64,000 nt of DNA. It comes from Desulfobacterales bacterium. Lineage in GTDB: Bacteria > Desulfobacterota > Desulfobacteria > Desulfobacterales > Desulfosarcinaceae. The stretch lies in contig JACRDD010000036.1 of the NCBI GenBank assembly GCA_016218685.1, positions 1 through 64,000 of the forward strand. The letters run 5' to 3'. The first letter of the stretch is position 1; each line of letters opens with the position of its first letter. Shown here one piece after another: positions 9,612 to 19,270 of this stretch. The notes below the pieces were generated by a model. That model did no database searches. It was not told the origin of the DNA and saw nothing but the letters and a program-made list of their open reading frames with translations. A program made the translations under genes and the position numbers.

Positions 9612-12600
9612 TTACTCTTTGGGCAGCGGGGGTCTGCGCGGTTTCAGGCGCTCCACCAGGCGCAGGAGGGGTTCGGTCCAACCGGCGACAGGACCGGGTT
9701 TGTAGCGATAGATCTCGGCCAGGGAAAGATGCGGATCGCGGGTGGGGCTGCGCAGGTAGTGGCGCAGGGCCTTGAGACGCTCGCGAATGCGATTTTCCAC
9801 TTCGGCGCGCAGAGCCTCCTTGATGGTCAGGATGCGTTCCTTGGTGCCGGGGGAAGGGGGCTCGTTCTTGTACTTGGCCAGTTTGTATTGGATGCGCAGG
9901 TGAATGAGCTCCCGCAACCGTTCTTCGTAGGCCGGGTCCAGGCAAACCACTTCGGGGATCAGGTCTCCGAAATGGGTCACCCCCAGGATATCCTTGTCCT
10001 GGGACCAGTACCCCATGAGGAAGTCCTGCTCCAAATCCATGTAATTCTTGAGCGGCATGTACATGCGGCGCAGGTAGGTCAGCACCTTTTCGGCCTTCTT
10101 CTTATGGCCGCCGATAATAACCGAGCCGCCCACCTCGCCGGGTTTGACCCCCTTGGTCCAGGGGGCGCCGGTGATGCCGAAATCGTTGAATACGGGGATC
10201 AGCATGAGGGCCGACAAGGTGTTGATGGCCAGGGCATAGCCGGCCGATGGGCCGCCCACGTTGTACGAGGCCGAAAGCAGTTGGTGGTGGATGGTATAAT
10301 CTTCCAGAAAATTGCCCAGCAGGCGGGCCGTGCTCACCTTGGGGTCCAACCCCTGCAAGTAGTTCTTGACCATGGTCAAGGCTTCCTGGGCCGATTGCTG
10401 GGTCATCTGCACAGCCATCTCCAGTTCGGCGGCGGCCGCTGCTGCTGACGAGACTGCGCCGGTGACCAGCACATTGCGGTCCGAGACCCGATAGGTGAGG
10501 CTGGTGGCGATGGGCAACAGCACGCCGGCGACATCGCTGGCGCCCACGCCGATGATGAAACCCACCTGGGGTTCCTGGCTCAGCTCGGCTTCCAGAAATT
10601 CGTCGAGCTGTACCTTGCCCTTTTTGGTGGGGCTTTGGGAAATCTCCAGCTTGGCCGACTGCAAATGGGTCCGGGTCAGGGGATACTGTTCGGGTGCCTG
10701 GATGCGCCGGCAGGCGGCGTTGATCGGGTCGAAATGATCGGCGATGGCCAGGGGAGCGGCTTTGATCTGGGCGCGCAGGGCAGGTGCCAGGTCGATGGCC
10801 TCCACAATGCCCATCAGGGTCTTGAGGTTGAATTTGATGAAGTTGAGCTTGTTCTCCCGGTCCGCGTTTTCCATTTGACGCAATCGCAGCAGCACTTCGT
10901 ATTCGGTGCTGCGCAGGGCCTTGGCTTTCTCCACGAAGGCGGCGTAATCGGCCGGCGTGTTGCAAAGTCCCTGGGCTGCCTCCAGAATCGATTGAATGGA
11001 GAGATGGGCAGCCAGGGGGATGCCTTCCAGGGAGATGGCCACGATGCTCTGAATATCGTCCTTGCTCATCATGCCGCTGATCTCCAGCACCTTGAGGCGC
11101 TTTGAACGGACCAGGGCCGGGTCGATGATGTCCAGCCGATTGGTGGTCAGCACGGTGAAGACGCGGTGCAGGGGAACCTCCCCGTCGATCAGGTTGAGGA
11201 AGCGGTTGGTCAGCTTGTCGGTGGGCGAGCCGCCCGAGGCGCTGCGCCGGGGGGCCAGGGCATCGCCCTCGTCGAAGAAGATCACGGTGGGGGCGATCAT
11301 CTTGGCGATGTCGAAGAGTTTTTCCATGTTCTCCACGGCCCCGTCGATGGGATTGGCCGGATCTTGCAGGGCCGTCGCGCTGGTGGCGATATCGTGGACA
11401 TCCTTGTTTTCGCTGAGCCAGGTGCGCACCAGGAAGGTTTTGCCGCCGCCCGGCGGTCCGTTGAGCACGACCCCTTTTTCTTCCTCGATATTGTAGTAAA
11501 GGCAGTTGTTGACCATCTCCGAGAAGATGTCCTTGATGCCGCCCACATACTCTTCCCAGCGCACATGGCGATCCATGCGGTCCACAATCTTCTTGTACAG
11601 GTCTCCGTAGGAGTTCTGGGCCACCAATTCGAATGCCCGGCGGACGAGCATGGGGTCCTGCAGGTAGGCTGTGTCGAAATCCTTTTTGATCTCGACGATG
11701 GAGTGGATCAATTTGCGCACATAGGAGGGGATCACCTTCAGGGTGCGCTCGTTGAAGACTTTGTAGATCCACTCCACGGTTTGCTCCAATGCTTCGGGCC
11801 GGATGCTGGCCGGACGGTCCTGACGGGGCGAGGTTTCCATCGGCCGCACGGCGATATCGTGGCGTTGCAGCTCCAGGCGCACCACCTCTTTGAGGTTGGC
11901 CGGATTCTTCCAGAAATCGGCGATGTTGACAATTTGGCCCTTTTCCACGAAGCGGCGGTAGATGGCGGCATCGAACCGTTCGGGCTGATCGGTGGTGGCG
12001 ATGAGCAGGCAGTCCCGTTTGCCGCTGATGATCTCGTCGATGACGATATTGGATGTGTCGATGAGGGTGCGCTGCTGGCGCTCGGCGCCTCCGGCGTGGC
12101 TCTCCACGCGGCCGAAGGCGCTGTGGGCCTCCTCCACGTGGCGGATGGAAGGCTTGCGCGCATCGCCCAAGGCACGCTTGAAGTAATTTCCCGGCTCGCC
12201 GGCCAAAGCGGTCTGGTAGTCGTTGGGCGTCACCATGGCGTAATCCACATGCAGACCTTGTTCTTCCAGCAGCGAGAGGTGGCGGCGGATGGAGTGGCTG
12301 AAGAGCCAGTTGATCACCGGCAGACCTGAAAGACGCTTGTAGAATTTGAGCCGCTTGAGGTGGGCAATCTCCATGGCCAGGGAGGGATCGATCTCCTCCA
12401 CGCTCTTCCAGAACGGCTCGTTGGCCAGCAGGGCCTCTTTCTTCTGCTCCAGGTCGATTTCCGGAAGCACCTGGTCGTTGAAGATCACGCGTTCGATGGC
12501 CTGGGTCACCGTGGAGGTTTTGCCGCTGCCCGATGGGCCGACGAAGAGAAGTAACGGCGCCTTGGGGATGGCGGGGTCGGCCATGTACTCCTTGCGGATA

Positions 12601-13025
12601 TGGGCGCGGTAAATCTTCTCGAACAACGTTTGCAGCTCCACCGGTACGTGCACGTCGCTCAGGCTTTGGTCCAGCAGGCTCAACAGGTAGAGATAGTCCC
12701 TGGCCGTGACCTCTTTTTCCAGAATGCGGTTCCAGGCATCCTGGGGGTTGGTTTGGCCCGACAAGGCGAAGCGATGCTGCCAATCGGTGAGGATGTTCGG
12801 GTCCCTGAGCACCTGGAAGCTTTTGTCCGGGGGTTCCATGAAGAAGGCGAGCAGCCATTCGATGGCGGCGTTGAGCCACCCGGCCGGCGGTTTGTACTGG
12901 TTGAGCCGCGCGCGCATGAAGGCCCGGGTTTCAAAGGACCACGATTCCACCAGCGCCTGGATTTCGTGAATACGCTGTTCGGGCAGGCGTACATAGGTCA
13001 CTTTGCGGGTCAGACGGCGGGCCAT
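9612..13025 (-). CDS. Tandem AAA ATPase with C-terminal Lon-type (S16) Ser/Lys protease domain
   Basis: Walker A GPSGSGKTS and GPPGGGKTF, Walker B TVIFFDEGDAL, Lon-like NVGGPSAGYALAI catalytic Ser and GGSVIIGGHKKKAEKV catalytic Lys. Confidence 0.85.
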   Translation of the reverse strand: MARRLTRKVTYVRLPEQRIHEIQALVESWSFETRAFMRARLNQYKPPAGWLNAAIEWLLAFFMEPPDKSFQVLRDPNILTDWQHRFALSGQTNPQDAWNRILEKEVTARDYLYLLSLLDQSLSDVHVPVELQTLFEKIYRAHIRKEYMADPAIPKAPLLLFVGPSGSGKTSTVTQAIERVIFNDQVLPEIDLEQKKEALLANEPFWKSVEEIDPSLAMEIAHLKRLKFYKRLSGLPVINWLFSHSIRRHLSLLEEQGLHVDYAMVTPNDYQTALAGEPGNYFKRALGDARKPSIRHVEEAHSAFGRVESHAGGAERQQRTLIDTSNIVIDEIISGKRDCLLIATTDQPERFDAAIYRRFVEKGQIVNIADFWKNPANLKEVVRLELQRHDIAVRPMETSPRQDRPASIRPEALEQTVEWIYKVFNERTLKVIPSYVRKLIHSIVEIKKDFDTAYLQDPMLVRRAFELVAQNSYGDLYKKIVDRMDRHVRWEEYVGGIKDIFSEMVNNCLYYNIEEEKGVVLNGPPGGGKTFLVRTWLSENKDVHDIATSATALQDPANPIDGAVENMEKLFDIAKMIAPTVIFFDEGDALAPRRSASGGSPTDKLTNRFLNLIDGEVPLHRVFTVLTTNRLDIIDPALVRSKRLKVLEISGMMSKDDIQSIVAISLEGIPLAAHLSIQSILEAAQGLCNTPADYAAFVEKAKALRSTEYEVLLRLRQMENADRENKLNFIKFNLKTLMGIVEAIDLAPALRAQIKAAPLAIADHFDPINAACRRIQAPEQYPLTRTHLQSAKLEISQSPTKKGKVQLDEFLEAELSQEPQVGFIIGVGASDVAGVLLPIATSLTYRVSDRNVLVTGAVSSAAAAAAELEMAVQMTQQSAQEALTMVKNYLQGLDPKVSTARLLGNFLEDYTIHHQLLSASYNVGGPSAGYALAINTLSALMLIPVFNDFGITGAPWTKGVKPGEVGGSVIIGGHKKKAEKVLTYLRRMYMPLKNYMDLEQDFLMGYWSQDKDILGVTHFGDLIPEVVCLDPAYEERLRELIHLRIQYKLAKYKNEPPSPGTKERILTIKEALRAEVENRIRERLKALRHYLRSPTRDPHLSLAEIYRYKPGPVAGWTEPLLRLVERLKPRRPPLPKE

Positions 13026-13065
13026 GGCGTATCTCCGCTTTTAAAAGGCAATATGCCTTAGCTTC

Positions 13066-14016
13066 CTACTTTTTGCTTTCCGCTTTTACCTCCGGCCGCG
13101 CCGGTGCCGGCAGGGTCAGGGCCGGCGACGATTCGGTATTCTGGATCACGATGGTGTTCTGACCCTCCTGGTCCTTCTCATAGGCCGTGGCCCATTTTTG
13201 CTGGGTCAAAAATTGCAGGATGGCATTATCCGTCGAGCCGTCCGGGCGGCCGATGCTCTTTTGCAGGGCCTGGATTCCGTCCACATAAGCGGCATAGAGT
13301 TTGCGGATGCGGCTGGCCTCTTGATCGGCCGCGTAATTTTCGGCCTCGGCGATCAGTTCGCGGCGCTTCTTCTCCTCGGTGGCCTCCACCAGCTTGTCGC
13401 CGAAGCGGGTCTCCTTGAGCACGAAGCTGACGATCTCGATGCCGTACTTGCCCTCCAGGGTGGGGCCGCCCTGGTTGATGGCTCGGGCTTTAAGGGCCGC
13501 GTAGATTTTGTCTTTCACCTGTTCGCGATCGGAGATCAGTTGGTCCACCGGTTCGGCTTGCAGCAGATCCTTGACGATGCCGTCGTAATCGCCTTGCAGC
13601 AGGTTCATGGGGTTCTGGTTTTCGATGGCCCAGACATTCAGATCGCGAATGCGGTAGGTCAGCACCGCCGAGGTCCACAGGGCCACGTTGCCTTTGGAGA
13701 TGATGCGCATCGGTTCTTCCTGGCCGCCCAACAGCAGTTGCTGGTTCATCAGGGTCACCTCCTGTTCGATGCGCGTGAAAAACGGCAGGCGCACGTGCCA
13801 GCCCACCGCGGTCACCGCTTCGCGCAGGCCGCCCAGCCGCTCCAAGACCACGGCATAGTTCATTTTGACCTTATAGATGGTCTTGGAGGCGTACACCAGG
13901 GCCACCAGGCCGTAGGCCAGGCACAACAGAACGATCAGGCCGATGATGCGGCGCAGGACCTTTTTAATAAAGGCCCGGCGCAGGAAGCGTTGCTGTTGCT
14001 GCTGAAGTTCCTCCAT
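13066..14016 (-). CDS. SPFH/band 7 (HflK/HflC/prohibitin-like) membrane protein
   Basis: N-terminal TM (RRIIGLIVLLCLAYGLVALVY), VVLERLGGLREAVTAVGWHVRLPFFTRIEQEV, TYRIRDL, EKKRRELIAEAENYAADQEASRIR. Confidence 0.85.
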   Translation of the reverse strand: MEELQQQQQRFLRRAFIKKVLRRIIGLIVLLCLAYGLVALVYASKTIYKVKMNYAVVLERLGGLREAVTAVGWHVRLPFFTRIEQEVTLMNQQLLLGGQEEPMRIISKGNVALWTSAVLTYRIRDLNVWAIENQNPMNLLQGDYDGIVKDLLQAEPVDQLISDREQVKDKIYAALKARAINQGGPTLEGKYGIEIVSFVLKETRFGDKLVEATEEKKRRELIAEAENYAADQEASRIRKLYAAYVDGIQALQKSIGRPDGSTDNAILQFLTQQKWATAYEKDQEGQNTIVIQNTESSPALTLPAPARPEVKAESKK

Positions 14017-14271
14017 ATCGTCTCCTTTGATAGCCGATGATCGATGGTGCCGGAAAGGTTGATGATAAGGATGGGACCGGTGGCGTCGGGAGTCATCGGG
14101 TTGAAATCCGTCCTGGATCCGACGCGCTGAATGCTACTGTTTAAATTAGAACACAAAACTATGGACCGTTCAAGGGTTGACTTGGCGCACGTCCCTTTCT
14201 ATGATGCTTGCCAACGCGTCTAAGATCCGTTGCCGTTCCGGCCAAATGCAACCTCGTCAAAGGAGAAACCC

Positions 14272-15339
14272 TTGAAAGTACTCGCCCTTAATTCGAGTCC
14301 GCGTGGTGAAGGACAGAGCAAGACCGAGCTTTTGCTTTCCCATCTCGTTCAAGGCATGCAGGCCGCCGGCGCGCACGTCGATGTGGTTCACCTTCGCCAG
14401 CAGAAGATCAAAAACTGTATCGGCTGCTTCACCTGCTGGACCAAAACGCCGGGCGTGTGCGTCCACAAGGACGACATGAGCGCCACGCTCTTGCCCAAGT
14501 TCCTGGCCGCCGACATCGTGGTGTGCGCCACACCGCTTTACCATTTCACGGTCAACGCCACCCTGAAGGCTTTCATCGAGCGCACCCTGCCCATACTCCA
14601 GCCCTTTTTGATGGAATATCAAGGTCGCACGGTGCATCCCCTGCGCCATCCGCATCCGGGCATGGTGATGTTGTCGGTGGCCGGTTTCCACGAACCGTCG
14701 GTGTTCGATCAACTCTCGTCCTGGGCACGATTCATCTTCGCCAAGAAGCTGCTGGCCGAACTCTATCGGCCCGGCGCCGAAGCCCTGACCACCGCTTACT
14801 ACGCCCCCAAGGCCCAGAGCATTCTGGCGGCGGCCCATCAGGCCGGTCGCGAGCTGGTGCAAAACCGTCAGGTCTCGGCCGAAACCCTGGCGCTGTTCGG
14901 GCAAAAAATCGAGGAAGACCCGATAGCGTGGCGCACCATGGGTAACCTGATGTGGAAGAGTTGCATCGCCGAAGGGTTGACCGTTAAGGAGTTTGCCGAG
15001 CGCGGCCGGCCGCCCCGTCCGGACTCTCTGGAAAGCTTCATGATGCTCATGTCCATGGGGTTTAACCCCCAAAAAGCGGGCGATACCCGGGCGTCGATTC
15101 AATTCGATTTCTCGGGCGAGGTGGAGGGCGCCTGCCATTTCAAAATCGCCGACGGCACCATTCAGGCGTTCGAAGGTGCGGCCGCCCAGCCCAGCCTGGT
15201 GGTCCGCTCGCCCTTCGGGGTGTGGATGGATATCCTCACCGGCAAGAGCGACGGCCAACAGTTGTTCTTATCCAAAGCCTATACGGTGGAGGGCGACCTG
15301 GCGCTGCTGATGCGCTTCGACCAGATCTTCGGCCGGTAG
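14272..15339 (+). CDS. NADPH-dependent FMN reductase/flavodoxin-fold protein fused to a C-terminal SCP2-like sterol-binding domain
   Basis: KVLALNSSPRGEGQSKTELLL, CIGCFTCW; C-terminal IQFDFSGEVEGACHFKIADGTIQAFEGAA...GKSDGQQLFLSKAYTVEGDLALLMRF; TTG start preceded by AAAGGAG. Confidence 0.75.
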   Translation: MKVLALNSSPRGEGQSKTELLLSHLVQGMQAAGAHVDVVHLRQQKIKNCIGCFTCWTKTPGVCVHKDDMSATLLPKFLAADIVVCATPLYHFTVNATLKAFIERTLPILQPFLMEYQGRTVHPLRHPHPGMVMLSVAGFHEPSVFDQLSSWARFIFAKKLLAELYRPGAEALTTAYYAPKAQSILAAAHQAGRELVQNRQVSAETLALFGQKIEEDPIAWRTMGNLMWKSCIAEGLTVKEFAERGRPPRPDSLESFMMLMSMGFNPQKAGDTRASIQFDFSGEVEGACHFKIADGTIQAFEGAAAQPSLVVRSPFGVWMDILTGKSDGQQLFLSKAYTVEGDLALLMRFDQIFGR

Positions 15340-15340
15340 T

Positions 15341-15799
15341 TTATCTTTCCACTTTGCGCTTTCGGCGCACATAGATCGTCTTGGTCACCAGGGCCACCAG
15401 CTCGCCGGTCTCGTCCGTGATCCGCACGGACAGTTCGGGCAAGTACTTGCGGCCCTCGGTGGTGTTCTCCGCGATGGCATCCAGCAACGCCTGCGTCACC
15501 TCGAACTCGGCTGTCACCGTGCCTTTGCCGGGCTTGATGAAGTCGATGCGGGCCGATTGATCCCACACCAGATACTCTTTGCTCAAGACCTGGAGCAGCA
15601 TCAGCATGTAAAAAGGATCGGTCATGGCGTAGAGCGATCCGCCGAAGTGGGTGCCCACGTAGTTGCGGTTGTACCAGTGCATCTTCATCCGGACGGTCAG
15701 GCGCCGGTAATCGGGCGAAACCGAACGAATCACGATGCCCGTGGCCCAATAGGGCGGGTAGCAGTTAAGCAACCATTTGAAGAGCCTGTGGTGCATCAT
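15341..15799 (-). CDS. DUF4442-type hotdog thioesterase-like protein
   Basis: YNRNYVGTHFGGSLYAMTDPFYMLML...DQSARIDFIKPGKGTVTAEFEVT. Confidence 0.8.
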   Translation of the reverse strand: MMHHRLFKWLLNCYPPYWATGIVIRSVSPDYRRLTVRMKMHWYNRNYVGTHFGGSLYAMTDPFYMLMLLQVLSKEYLVWDQSARIDFIKPGKGTVTAEFEVTQALLDAIAENTTEGRKYLPELSVRITDETGELVALVTKTIYVRRKRKVER

Positions 15800-15817
15800 G
15801 ATCTCCTGCGGTTGCGA

Positions 15818-17269
15818 TCAAAATCCCGGCGGCGGTGTAAAACCGCCGATTTCCCGAGCCAGGCGCTCGGCAAAATCGATGGTGGTGCGATCCTCCAGAT
15901 AAGGACCCACGATCTGGATGCCCACCGGCAGGTTGCCGGGGGTGCGCCCCACCGGCGCGCAGGTGACCGGAAGATAAACATAGGTGAAAATGCCGGCCCA
16001 GGCCATCAAAAGACCATAAGGTTGTGACACTCCATTGACCGAAATGCGCCGATCCATCTGGGTTTCGGTGGTGTTGTGTTCGATGGCCGGGACGCTGCCG
16101 GCCGGGCAGAGCAGGATATCGTATTTACCGAAGAAGTCGGCCCAGATGCGTCGATGGGAATGGCGCCTGGCATTGGCGCCGAGCCATTCGCGATGGTTCT
16201 GCAGGGCGTCCCTTGCAAAACGGGCCAGATCGCTCCCATCATCCGGGCTTTGAGTCATCTGCTTGAGAACCTCGATGACCTCTTTGGGAAAACCGGTTGC
16301 TATGATTGGGAACAGCAATTGCTGAAATGTGCGCATCGCCTCCGGAGTGGAAATCGCCGGCCGGGCGGTCTCATCCACCTGGACCCCGGCCCTGCGCAGG
16401 GCGGCTACCGTTTCGTTCAGTCCGTCGGCCACCTCGCGGTCCACAGGTATGGCCGCGTCCTCCAGCCAGGCGGCCACGCGGTAATCTTTCAGGCGTTTGG
16501 CCCGGGGTGGGGGCAGGGTCAGTTTCCAACCCACGGACTGCAAGCCCTCGGGGCCGGCCAGAATCTTGAGCGCCATTTTCAGGTCGCCGGCGCTGCGCCC
16601 CAAAGGCCCGGCCACCGACAGATCCGCTTCCGACAAGATGCCCGGCGGCGGCGGGATGTGGCCGCGGAAGGGCACGATGCCATAGGAAGGCTTGTGGCCG
16701 TAGACCCCGGCCCAGGCAGCCGGCAACCGGATCGATCCGGCGATGTCGCTGCCCAGTTCCAGGCCGGCCAACCCGGCGGCCAGGGCCGCCGCGGCGCCGC
16801 CCGACGAACCGCCGGGGGTGCGCTTCAGATCCCAGGGGTTATTGGTGGTACCGAAGAGGGCGTTGAAGCTTTGGGAGTCGGCACAGAACAAAGGCACATT
16901 GGTCTTGCCCATGATGACGGCCCCGGCGTCCACATAGCGCTGAACGGCCACGGCATTCTGCCGGGGGATATGGTCCTTATAGATGGGTGCGCCGGAGGTG
17001 GTTCGCAGGCCGGCGGTTTCGAAGCCATCCTTGATGGTGACCGGCACGCCGTGCAGCGGTCCCAGGGCTTCGCCCCGGGCCTGCATCTCGTCGGCGCGAA
17101 GGGCCTGGCGGCGGGCCGCCTCGGCATCCCGGGTGATTACCGCGTTGATCTGTGGGTCGAATTTTTCGATGCGCGATAGAAAGATTTCAAGTAGTTCACG
17201 GCTGGAGATGTGACGGTTGCGGATCAGGCGCGCCAGTTCCGTGGCCGGTCGAAAAGCGATGTTGTCCAT
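15818..17269 (-). CDS. Amidase (amidase signature family)
   Basis: GPLHGVPVTIKDGFETAGLRTTSG, TPGGSSGGAAAALAAGLAGLELGSDIAGSIRLPAAWAGVYG. Confidence 0.93.
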   Translation of the reverse strand: MDNIAFRPATELARLIRNRHISSRELLEIFLSRIEKFDPQINAVITRDAEAARRQALRADEMQARGEALGPLHGVPVTIKDGFETAGLRTTSGAPIYKDHIPRQNAVAVQRYVDAGAVIMGKTNVPLFCADSQSFNALFGTTNNPWDLKRTPGGSSGGAAAALAAGLAGLELGSDIAGSIRLPAAWAGVYGHKPSYGIVPFRGHIPPPPGILSEADLSVAGPLGRSAGDLKMALKILAGPEGLQSVGWKLTLPPPRAKRLKDYRVAAWLEDAAIPVDREVADGLNETVAALRRAGVQVDETARPAISTPEAMRTFQQLLFPIIATGFPKEVIEVLKQMTQSPDDGSDLARFARDALQNHREWLGANARRHSHRRIWADFFGKYDILLCPAGSVPAIEHNTTETQMDRRISVNGVSQPYGLLMAWAGIFTYVYLPVTCAPVGRTPGNLPVGIQIVGPYLEDRTTIDFAERLAREIGGFTPPPGF

Positions 17270-17484
17270 GGGGTCTCCGTTCTCGATCATGGTATTGGAA
17301 ACTATGCGCCAACTTCTTAGCAACCCTAAGTAAAAATTACAACAAAGCCGTCCTGGGAAGCGCATTTGTTCAGCATGGTCGAATATTTTCTCGTGCACGC
17401 AATGCTTTCATTCTCCAATCAAGAGGAGTATAAGGGCCTTTCAACCCAGAGCGATCAACCCCTACACACATCAAAGGAGCAGCA

Positions 17485-18396
17485 ATGGCAGACATCAGAT
17501 ATGACGGCAGAGTGGCGATCGTGACCGGCGCGGGGCAAGGCATTGGCCGCATGTATGCATTGGAACTGGCGGCCCGGGGCGCCAAGGTGGTGGTTAACGA
17601 TCTGGGGGGCGCCCGGGACGGTGCCGGTGCGGACCAATCCGCGGCCGACAAGGTGGTGGCTGAAATCAAGGCGGCCGGCGGCCAGGCGGTGGCCAACTAC
17701 GACTCCGTGGCCACCATGCAGGGCGGGGCCAACATCGTCCAGACCGCCGTGGATGCCTTCGGTAAGGTGGATATCCTGGTGAACAACGCCGGGATCTTGC
17801 GGGACAAGTCGTTTCTCAAGATGAGCGAGCAGGAGTGGGACCTGGTGATCGCGGTGCATTTGAAGGGCGCTTTTTGCGTCACCCAACCGGCCGTCAAGCT
17901 GATGAAAGCCGCCAACTACGGCCGCATCATCTTCACCAGCTCGACGTCGGGCATCTATGGCAATTTCGGGCAGTGCAATTACGGCGCGGCCAAAATGGGC
18001 CTGGTGGGTCTGATGAACTGCCTCAAGCTGGAGGTTGCCAACTACGACATCAAGGTCAACACGGTGGCACCGACCGCTTATTCGCGCATGACCAGCGATA
18101 TCTTCCCGGCCAACATGGAAGAGAAGCTCAAACCGCAATTCAACGCGCCCATGGTGCTCTATCTGGCCTCCGAGGAGAACAGCGTCAGCGGCATGACCTT
18201 CGTGATGGGTGCCGGCTGGTATGGCCGCACCGCAGTCGTATCGGGCAACGGTGTCTGCATCGGCGACGGCCATCGGACCATCACGCCGGAAGAGATCCGG
18301 GGACAGTTCGCCGAGATCTCGGCTCTGGATCAAGCCAAGCCCCATGCCAGCGGCACCGACATATTCGGTTACATGGCGCCGTTGCTGGGCAAATAG
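17485..18396 (+). CDS. SDR family oxidoreductase (multifunctional-enzyme-type 3-hydroxyacyl-CoA dehydrogenase-like)
   Basis: GRVAIVTGAGQGIGRMYALELAARGAKVVVNDLGG, NNAGILRD, S...YGAAK. Confidence 0.92.
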   Translation: MADIRYDGRVAIVTGAGQGIGRMYALELAARGAKVVVNDLGGARDGAGADQSAADKVVAEIKAAGGQAVANYDSVATMQGGANIVQTAVDAFGKVDILVNNAGILRDKSFLKMSEQEWDLVIAVHLKGAFCVTQPAVKLMKAANYGRIIFTSSTSGIYGNFGQCNYGAAKMGLVGLMNCLKLEVANYDIKVNTVAPTAYSRMTSDIFPANMEEKLKPQFNAPMVLYLASEENSVSGMTFVMGAGWYGRTAVVSGNGVCIGDGHRTITPEEIRGQFAEISALDQAKPHASGTDIFGYMAPLLGK

Positions 18397-18426
18397 CATG
18401 CGCGCGCTCCTCGGAAGGAGGAAAGG

Positions 18427-19236
18427 ATGGCAACCGCCCAGGATTGGACATTTTCAGGCGTAAGCGGTGGCGAGCGTCATGTCCGGGAATGGCCCAACCC
18501 CAAAGCCGCCTGGATCGCCCTGTTGTGCCACGGATACGGCGAGCATATCGGCCGCTACCAGCATGTGGCCGACGCCCTGCATACCGCGGGCGCCGCCGTA
18601 TTTGGGCCGGATCATGAGGGACATGGACGCTCCGCGGGCGAACGGGGTTTAATCGAGGATTTCGAGACGGTCGTGAACGACCTGCACGGGGTGGCCCTGC
18701 GCGCTGCCGAAAAGCACCCCCGGCGTCCCATGGTGCTCATCGGTCACTCCATGGGCGGGATGATCGCCGCCCGTTATGCCCAGCACCACGGCCGCAAGCT
18801 GTCGGCCTTGGTGCTCTCCGGCCCGATGTTCGGGGCTAAGGATGGTTTGAAGTTTCTGTTGGGTATGGACCCCATCCCCGAGATCCCTTTGGACCCTGGC
18901 GCTCTCTCCCGGGATCCGGCTGTCGGCCAAGCGTATGCCGCCGATCCGCTGGTTTGGCATGGCGGTTTCAAGCGTAAGATGCTCCAGGCCATGATTACCA
19001 CCCTGGAAGCCGTCCAGGCCGGTCCGGCCTTGGGAGATCTTCCCACCCTCTGGATTCACGGCGAGGCCGATCCGCTGGTGCCGCTGGAAGCCACCCGGCC
19101 CATGATGAACCTCTTGCGCGGTACGCGCTTCCAGGAGAAGATCTACGCAGGGGCCAAGCACGAAGTGTTCAACGAAATCAACCGGGATGAGGTGATCGCG
19201 GATGTGGCTGCCTTTATCGGCAGAACCATTGTTTAG
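18427..19236 (+). CDS. Alpha/beta hydrolase, monoacylglycerol lipase-like
   Basis: CHGYGEHIGRYQHVADAL, GPDHEGHGRSAGERG, LIGHSMGGMIAARYA nucleophile elbow. Confidence 0.9.
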   Translation: MATAQDWTFSGVSGGERHVREWPNPKAAWIALLCHGYGEHIGRYQHVADALHTAGAAVFGPDHEGHGRSAGERGLIEDFETVVNDLHGVALRAAEKHPRRPMVLIGHSMGGMIAARYAQHHGRKLSALVLSGPMFGAKDGLKFLLGMDPIPEIPLDPGALSRDPAVGQAYAADPLVWHGGFKRKMLQAMITTLEAVQAGPALGDLPTLWIHGEADPLVPLEATRPMMNLLRGTRFQEKIYAGAKHEVFNEINRDEVIADVAAFIGRTIV

Positions 19237-19270
19237 CCGGTCCATTCCATCCGACGAAAGGAGGGGGGCT

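Noticed and set aside
9527-9775. 82-aa plus-strand ORF in the gap after the kinase gene
   Set aside because: Runs antisense into the AAA/Lon 3' end, no ribosome-binding site or domain evident.
10102-12879. 925-aa minus-strand ORF in another frame of the AAA/Lon gene
   Set aside because: Alternative frame of a gene with intact AAA and Lon motifs; Arg/Pro/Gly-rich translation with no domain.
9612-13025. Calling the AAA/protease gene a standard lon
   Set aside because: Lacks the LonA N-terminal domain and single-AAA arrangement; two P-loops and different spacing, so no lon symbol assigned.
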